Positions 59,571 to 64,000 of a stretch of DNA of 64,000 nucleotides are shown here, piece by piece. Within the stretch, counting starts at the first letter, position 1; the number at the start of each line of letters is the position of its first letter. The translations under genes were made by a program, and so were the position numbers. The DNA is taken from assembly GCF_027941835.1 (NCBI RefSeq), contig NZ_CP116005.1, positions 2,867,501 through 2,931,500 on the forward strand. The letters are read 5' to 3'. A model generated the notes under the pieces. The model saw only the letters and a program-made list of their open reading frames with translations, did not search any database and was not told where the DNA came from. Source of the stretch: Sphingosinicella microcystinivorans. GTDB taxonomy: Bacteria; Pseudomonadota; Alphaproteobacteria; Sphingomonadales; Sphingomonadaceae.

Positions 59571-59959
59571 GGCGCGGTGCTCGCGGCCTGATCGGCGGGA
59601 ACGAACTCGCCCGGCAACTCCGGCCGGAGAGCCGCGTTCGCCCGGCCGCCGTCACTGCCCGCGCTATTATAGGGAGCGGGGAGCAAAGCATTCTCGCCGG
59701 GCGCGGGCGCATCGGCATCCTTGCCGAAGAAGCGGCGGCGGTTCGCGGCCCATGCCTGTTCGCACCCGGAGTCCGGCATGGTGAGCGTGGCGCAGCGTTC
59801 CAGTTCGCGGGTCAGCCGCTTCTGCTGCTCTCCCTGTTCAAGAGCGGGCAGGATGGAATCGAGCGGCGGCTCGTTCGGCTCGCGCAAGCCCGCGAGCGCG
59901 ACGGCCAGCATGATCCCGGCGAGCGCCGCGACACCGGCGATCTTCGCGTTGCGCGACAT
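59567..59959 (-). CDS. trbK: TrbK-like (TrbK-alt) putative entry-exclusion protein
   Basis: A 130-residue protein with an N-terminal helix (IAGVAALAGIMLAVALAGL) and a periplasmic segment LTRELERCATLTMPDSGCEQAWAANRRRFFG, the two-cysteine pattern of the alternative TrbK family, then a low-complexity tail. Its place between trbJ and trbL is the expected one. Such proteins stop transfer between cells carrying the same element. Confidence 0.85.
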   Translation of the reverse strand: MSRNAKIAGVAALAGIMLAVALAGLREPNEPPLDSILPALEQGEQQKRLTRELERCATLTMPDSGCEQAWAANRRRFFGKDADAPAPGENALLPAPYNSAGSDGGRANAALRPELPGEFVPADQAASTAP

Positions 59960-59973
59960 GGGCGTCTCTCCCG

Positions 59974-60693
59974 TCAGTCGCGGCCGAAGAAGCGACGGAA
60001 GCGTTCGCGTCCCTCCGCCTCGATCGCGGCTTGCCGCGCCGCGTCGAGCGCCTGCGCCCGGCCCTGCGCGGCGACCGCGGCGGTGAGGTCGGCGAGTTGC
60101 TGCGATTGCAGGGCGAGAAGCTGGTTGCCTGCCTGCGCGGCCTGGAGCGCGCCGGTCGCCGACTGACTGGCCGAGACCAGGCTGTCCATCGTGGCGCGGG
60201 CGCCGTCGATATTACCGACCACACCGGCCTGGACCTTCAGCGCATCCTCGAACGCACCGACGCTGTCCTCCCAGCGCGCATTGGCGTTGGCTACCATCTG
60301 CGCGTTGGTGCCTGTAAGGTTCGCGCCCTTGTAGCGGCCATTGAACGCCTGCTGGATGTCCTGGACATTATAGGCGATGCGCTGGGCCTCCCCGAGAAGC
60401 TGCTGCGTCTGCCGGACTTGCTGCTGGAGCGTGTCTACCGTCGAGAGCGGCAGCGAGGCGAGATTGCGCGCCTCGTTGATCAGGCTCGTTGCCTGATTCT
60501 GAATCTGGGTGATCTGGTTGTTGATCTGCTGGAGCGCGCGGGCCGCCTGCAGGACGTTGGAGGCGTAGTTGGTAGGATCATAGACGATCCCGCCGAACTG
60601 CGCGTAGGCTGGCACGGCCAAGACCATCGGGACGATGGCCGCGCTGGTGAGGACGCCGGCCAGGATGGCGCGGCGAAGGGGAGGCAATTTCAT
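59974..60693 (-). CDS. trbJ: P-type conjugal transfer protein TrbJ (VirB5-like)
   Basis: A 239-residue protein with a signal peptide (AAIVPMVLAVPAYAQFGG) and long helices rich in Gln and Asn (NVLQAARALQQINNQITQIQNQATSLINEARNL), as in TrbJ pilus-tip/minor components. ATG 60693 is chosen because it gives the signal peptide; the upstream frame belongs to trbE. It overlaps trbE by 4 nt. Confidence 0.92.
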   Translation of the reverse strand: MKLPPLRRAILAGVLTSAAIVPMVLAVPAYAQFGGIVYDPTNYASNVLQAARALQQINNQITQIQNQATSLINEARNLASLPLSTVDTLQQQVRQTQQLLGEAQRIAYNVQDIQQAFNGRYKGANLTGTNAQMVANANARWEDSVGAFEDALKVQAGVVGNIDGARATMDSLVSASQSATGALQAAQAGNQLLALQSQQLADLTAAVAAQGRAQALDAARQAAIEAEGRERFRRFFGRD

Positions 60694-63158
60694 AAGTCGA
60701 TCTCCATGTCTGTCGTGAGGGGAAGCTGATGCTGGCGATCCGATGGCGGCTCCGGCAGCAACTCGACGGCCCAGGCGCAGCCGCGATGCCGCAGCCATTC
60801 GGCGGCGAAGGCGGCAGCCCCGTGGGTTTCGATGATGCCGGCGATGGCGAGCTGGTCGGTTTTCGACGACGCGGCGGCGAAGGTCAGCGCGACCTCGCCC
60901 AGCCCCAACTCGAACAGGCGATTGCCGCGTCGGCTCTGGCAGTAGTAGTCACGCTTCGGCGTCGCCCGGCTGAGGATTTCGATCTGGCGGGCGTTGAGTC
61001 CGAACCGCTCGTAGATCGCTGCGATCTGTGGTTCCGCCGCCCGCTCATTGGGTAGGAAGATGCGGGTCGGGCAGGACTCGATGATGGCCGGCGCGATGCT
61101 CGACGTTTCGATATCGGCAAGGCTCTGCGTGGCGAACACCACGCTGGCGTTCTTCTTACGCAAGGTTTTCAGCCACTCGCGAAGCTGTGCGGCGAAGTCC
61201 GGACTGTCGAGCACCAGCCAACCTTCGTCGATGATGATCAGCGTGGGACTTCCGTCGAGCCGATCCTCGATACGGTGAAACAGGTAGGACAGGACGGCGG
61301 CGGCCGATCCCGCGCCGACCAGCCCTTCGGTCTCGAACGCCTGAACCGATGCTTCGCCGAGCCGCTCGGCTTCGGCGTCGAGCAGCCGCCCCCATCGCCC
61401 GCCGATGCAATATGGGGCGAGCGCCTGCTTGAGAGTCTGCGATTGCAGCAGCACGGCGAGGCCGGTCAGCGTGCGTTCGGCGACCGGCGCGCTGGCGAGC
61501 GACCCCAGCGCCGACCAGATATGCTCTTTCGCCTGCGGATCGACCGCGACGCCTTCGCTGGCGAGGATCGCGGCGAGCCATTCGGCGGCCCATGCCCGCT
61601 CGGCCGGATCGTCGATGCGGGAGAGCGGCTGCAACTGGACGCCGCTCTCGTCGTCGGACAGCCCGCCACCCAAATCCTGCCAATCGCCGCCCATGCCGAG
61701 CGCGGCGGCGCGGATCGAGCCGCCGAAGTCGAAGGCGAACACTTGCGCGCCCTCGTAACGGCGGAACTGCATCGCCATCAGCGCGAGCAGAACCGACTTG
61801 CCCGCGCCGGTCGGGCCGACGATCAGCGTATGCCCGACATCGCCGACATGAAGGGAAAACCGGAACGGGGTGCTTCCCTCGGTCTTGCCATAGAGCAAGG
61901 GGGGCGAGCGCAAGTGCTCGTCCCGTTCCGGCCCCGCCCATACCGCTGACAGGGGGATCAGGTGGGCGAGATTGATGGTGGAGATCGGCGGTTGCCGGAC
62001 ATTGGCGTAGGTGTGGCCGGGGAGCGAGCCGAGCCATGCTTCTATGGCGTTCATCCCTTCGGGGATCACGGTGAAGTCGCTGCCCTGGATGATCTTCTCG
62101 GCCAGCCGCAGCTTTTCCGCCGCTATGGCCGGATCGCGGTCCCATACCGTGACGGTCGCCGTCACATAGGTCATGCCCGCATAGTCGGCGCCGAGTTCCT
62201 GCAAGGCCGCATCGGCGTCCGCAGCTTTATTGGAGGCGTCGCTGTCGAGCAGCGTGCTCGCCTCGTTGGTCATCACTTCCTTGAGGATCGCTGCGACCGA
62301 CTTTCGCTTGGCGAACCATTGGCGCCGGATTTTGGTGAGCAGCCTGGTGGCGTCCGTCTTGTCCAGCATGATCGCACGCGTGGACCAGCGATAAGCGAAC
62401 GCGAGGCGGTTCAACTCGTCGAGCAGGCCGGGAAAGGTGACGCTGGGGAAGCCGACAATGGTGAGCGTGCGGAGGTGATGGTCGCCGAGTTTCGGCTCCA
62501 GCCCGCCCGTCAGCGGCTCGTCGGCCAGCAGCGCGTCGAGGTGCATCGGCGTCTCGGGGACACGCACATGCTGGCGACGGGTCGAGATCGTCGAATGGAG
62601 GTAGGTCAGCGTCTCGCCGTCATCGAGCCAGCGGACCTCGGGGACGAAACCTTCGACCAGATTGAGAACCCGGTCGCTGCGATCCCTGAACCCGGCCAGC
62701 AATTCCCACGGATCGACGCCCGCGCCGGAACGGCCTTCATAGAGCCAGGTTTCGGCGCGGGCGGCGTCCTCGGCCGGGGGCATCCAGAGCAGCGTCAGAT
62801 AATAGCCGCTCTCAAAATGCGCGCCCTCCTCGCGGAACTGTTCGCGGCGCTCCAGATCGACCAGCGCCGAGACGGGATCGGGAAACGCGGATTCCGGGTA
62901 GTCGAGCGCGGGCGTGCGCTGCGCCTCGACGAAGATCGCCCAGCCCGACCCCAAACGGCGCAGCGCGTTGTTCAGCCGCGCCGTGGTGGCGACCAGTTCG
63001 GCGGGCGTGGCGCTGTCGAGATCGGGACCGCGAAAGCGCGCCGTGCGCTGGAACGAGCCGTCCTTGTTGAGCACGACCCCTGCGCCGACCAGCGCGGCCC
63101 AGGGGAGGAAGTCGGCCAGATGCGCGGCCTTGCCGCGATATTCGCGCAAGGACATCAT
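60690..63158 (-). CDS. trbE: Conjugal transfer ATPase TrbE (VirB4-like)
   Basis: An 822-residue ATPase that powers pilus and channel assembly. Walker A is VGPTGAGKS near residue 435 and Walker B LIIIDEGWLVLD near 635; the N-terminal MMSLREYRGKAAHLADFLPWAALV is typical of TrbE. ATG 63158 overlaps the trbD stop; the longer frame runs into trbD. It overlaps trbJ by 4 nt. Confidence 0.95.
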   Translation of the reverse strand: MMSLREYRGKAAHLADFLPWAALVGAGVVLNKDGSFQRTARFRGPDLDSATPAELVATTARLNNALRRLGSGWAIFVEAQRTPALDYPESAFPDPVSALVDLERREQFREEGAHFESGYYLTLLWMPPAEDAARAETWLYEGRSGAGVDPWELLAGFRDRSDRVLNLVEGFVPEVRWLDDGETLTYLHSTISTRRQHVRVPETPMHLDALLADEPLTGGLEPKLGDHHLRTLTIVGFPSVTFPGLLDELNRLAFAYRWSTRAIMLDKTDATRLLTKIRRQWFAKRKSVAAILKEVMTNEASTLLDSDASNKAADADAALQELGADYAGMTYVTATVTVWDRDPAIAAEKLRLAEKIIQGSDFTVIPEGMNAIEAWLGSLPGHTYANVRQPPISTINLAHLIPLSAVWAGPERDEHLRSPPLLYGKTEGSTPFRFSLHVGDVGHTLIVGPTGAGKSVLLALMAMQFRRYEGAQVFAFDFGGSIRAAALGMGGDWQDLGGGLSDDESGVQLQPLSRIDDPAERAWAAEWLAAILASEGVAVDPQAKEHIWSALGSLASAPVAERTLTGLAVLLQSQTLKQALAPYCIGGRWGRLLDAEAERLGEASVQAFETEGLVGAGSAAAVLSYLFHRIEDRLDGSPTLIIIDEGWLVLDSPDFAAQLREWLKTLRKKNASVVFATQSLADIETSSIAPAIIESCPTRIFLPNERAAEPQIAAIYERFGLNARQIEILSRATPKRDYYCQSRRGNRLFELGLGEVALTFAAASSKTDQLAIAGIIETHGAAAFAAEWLRHRGCAWAVELLPEPPSDRQHQLPLTTDMEIDL

Positions 63159-63424
63159 GGCCGCATCCACGTCGGAAAGCGCATGTGCCGCCGGGATACG
63201 TCGACGAACTGCGGATCGCGGCGCGCGGCCCATACCGACAGGGCGTGACCGATGGCCCAGATGGCGAGACCGGCGAGCCAGAGACGCAGGCCGAGACCGA
63301 TCGCGCCCGCGAGCGTCCCGTTGACGATCGCAAGCGAGCGCGGGGCGCCGCCGAGCAATATCGGCTCGGTCAGCGCCCGATGGACCGGGGCATAGAAGCC
63401 GGGGATGGCGTCATGGTCGGCCAT
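63155..63424 (-). CDS. trbD: Conjugal transfer protein TrbD (VirB3-like)
   Basis: An 89-residue protein with the VirB3 start PGFYAPVHRALTEPILLGGAPRSLAI and two hydrophobic stretches (residues 28-62). The ATG at 63424 overlaps the trbC stop. The longer open frame to 63985 is a shadow of trbC and trbB. The overlap with trbE is 4 nt. Confidence 0.93.
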   Translation of the reverse strand: MADHDAIPGFYAPVHRALTEPILLGGAPRSLAIVNGTLAGAIGLGLRLWLAGLAIWAIGHALSVWAARRDPQFVDVSRRHMRFPTWMRP

Positions 63425-63756
63425 CAAACCAGCGCTCCGCCGCCAAACGAAAAGAACGACAGGAAGAAGCTGGAGGCCGCGAACGCGATCGACAGACCGA
63501 ACACGATCTGGATCATGCGCCGCGCGCCGCCCGACGTGTCGCCGAACGCCAGCGTCAGGCCCGTCACGATGATGATCATCACCGCGATGATCTTGGCGAC
63601 CGGCCCCTCGATGCTTTCGAGGATGGACTGAAGCGGGGCTTCCCAGGGCATCGACGATCCGCCCGCATGGGCGGGAGCCGAGATGCTGAGCGCGATCAGG
63701 CTGGCGGTGGCGGCAAGCATGGCGCGGTGAGCGCCATGCCGGATGGCATGGATCAT
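63424..63756 (-). CDS. trbC: Conjugal pilin TrbC (VirB2-like)
   Basis: A 110-residue pilin precursor: signal peptide ending ISAPAHAGGS, then two hydrophobic helices (IAKIIAVMIIIVTGLTLAF and MIQIVFGLSIAFAASSFFL) separated by GDTSGGARR. This is the TrbC/VirB2 pattern; the mature pilin may be cyclised as in RP4. It overlaps trbB by 4 nt. Confidence 0.93.
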   Translation of the reverse strand: MIHAIRHGAHRAMLAATASLIALSISAPAHAGGSSMPWEAPLQSILESIEGPVAKIIAVMIIIVTGLTLAFGDTSGGARRMIQIVFGLSIAFAASSFFLSFFSFGGGALV

Positions 63757-64000
63757 GTGATGTCTCCCGATTGGGCGGTGGAATGCGGAGTGAGACGGTA
63801 GTCGCCGCTGGCAGGATCGAGTCCGTCGACGCGGGCCAGTTCGGCGAGACGTCGGCCGTGTCCGTCGCGGACCAGCACGACCACGAGGTCGATGGTCTCG
63901 GCCAGCAGCGCGCGCGGGACCGTGACGACGGCTTCCTGTATAAGCTGCTCCATGCGTCGCAGTGCCCCGAGCGCGGTCCCGGCATGGATGGTGCCGATGC
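63753..64000 (-). CDS. trbB: Conjugal transfer ATPase TrbB (VirB11-like), C-terminal part
   Basis: The window ends inside this gene. The visible 81 residues begin IGTIHAGTALGALRRMEQLIQEAVVT, the conserved VirB11 segment with the GTIHA box used in nucleotide sensing, and end TPHSTAQSGDIT. Walker A and B lie beyond the window edge. It heads the visible trb operon. Confidence 0.93.
   Translation of the reverse strand, partial: IGTIHAGTALGALRRMEQLIQEAVVTVPRALLAETIDLVVVLVRDGHGRRLAELARVDGLDPASGDYRLTPHSTAQSGDIT

Noticed and set aside
1-64000. CRISPR array, rRNA operon or complete tRNA gene
   Set aside because: No regularly spaced repeat series and no recognisable rRNA or tRNA sequence was seen on either strand.

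Overview
The window looks like high-GC alphaproteobacterial DNA, most likely from a sphingomonad. I base this on codon and amino-acid style and on the gene repertoire: an ectoine operon with its own aspartokinase, P-type (Trb) conjugation genes with a DUF2274 gene, and cytochrome bd with CydX. This assignment is an inference; there is no rRNA, tRNA or housekeeping marker in the window. The trb block at the right end suggests the segment belongs to, or borders, an integrative conjugative element or a large plasmid.

(1) 0-15 kb is an osmoadaptation block. It holds a CmpX-like mechanosensitive-channel-family protein, a DUF389 membrane protein, a BetT-type BCCT transporter and a leftward eight-gene operon: ectA-ectB-ectC-ectD-ask-MFS-proP-like-ybdG-like MscS. 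A divergent MarR-type regulator (ectR) follows. The BCCT gene is split by a 579-bp internally deleted IS66-type element with a perfect 8-bp target duplication; precise removal would restore one open frame.

(2) 15.3-24.0 kb is a probable defence island bounded by imperfect direct repeats. It carries two leftward units. One is a three-gene operon of an HTH protein, an N6-adenine DNA methylase and a PIN nuclease, with tandem palindromic operators. The other is a PD-(D/E)XK-nuclease/STAND NTPase with a large helical-repeat partner. I do not recognise either arrangement as a named system, and these are the best candidates for undescribed biology here.

(3) 24-45 kb is a redox, sulfur and stress block. 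It has peroxiredoxin, persulfide dioxygenase-like hydrolase, TauE/SafE exporter and SAM methyltransferase; thioredoxin 2; a second peroxiredoxin with an ArsR regulator; cydDC divergent from cydABX and a TlpA-like protein; Dps, DUF2892, catalase and a ferritin-like protein; a tandem Usp; a baeRF protein; a GltB-like FMN/Fe-S protein; DUF488 and DUF2945.

(4) 44.8-54.7 kb holds two divergent sulfide-linked operons sharing a palindromic operator. Leftward runs rhodanese-MFP-RND pump-ArsR (BigR/SqrR-like)-DUF3365 haem protein, the last frameshifted. Rightward runs sqr-DUF2892-tolC-AhpD-like. Sulfide would be oxidised by SQR, persulfide handled by rhodanese and the dioxygenase-like enzyme, sulfite exported by TauE/SafE, and respiration sustained by sulfide-tolerant cytochrome bd. 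A LysR regulator follows.

(5) 54.7-64 kb holds a small exclusion-like protein and the leftward trb mating-pair operon trbB(partial)-C-D-E-J-K-L-F-G-I-DUF2274.
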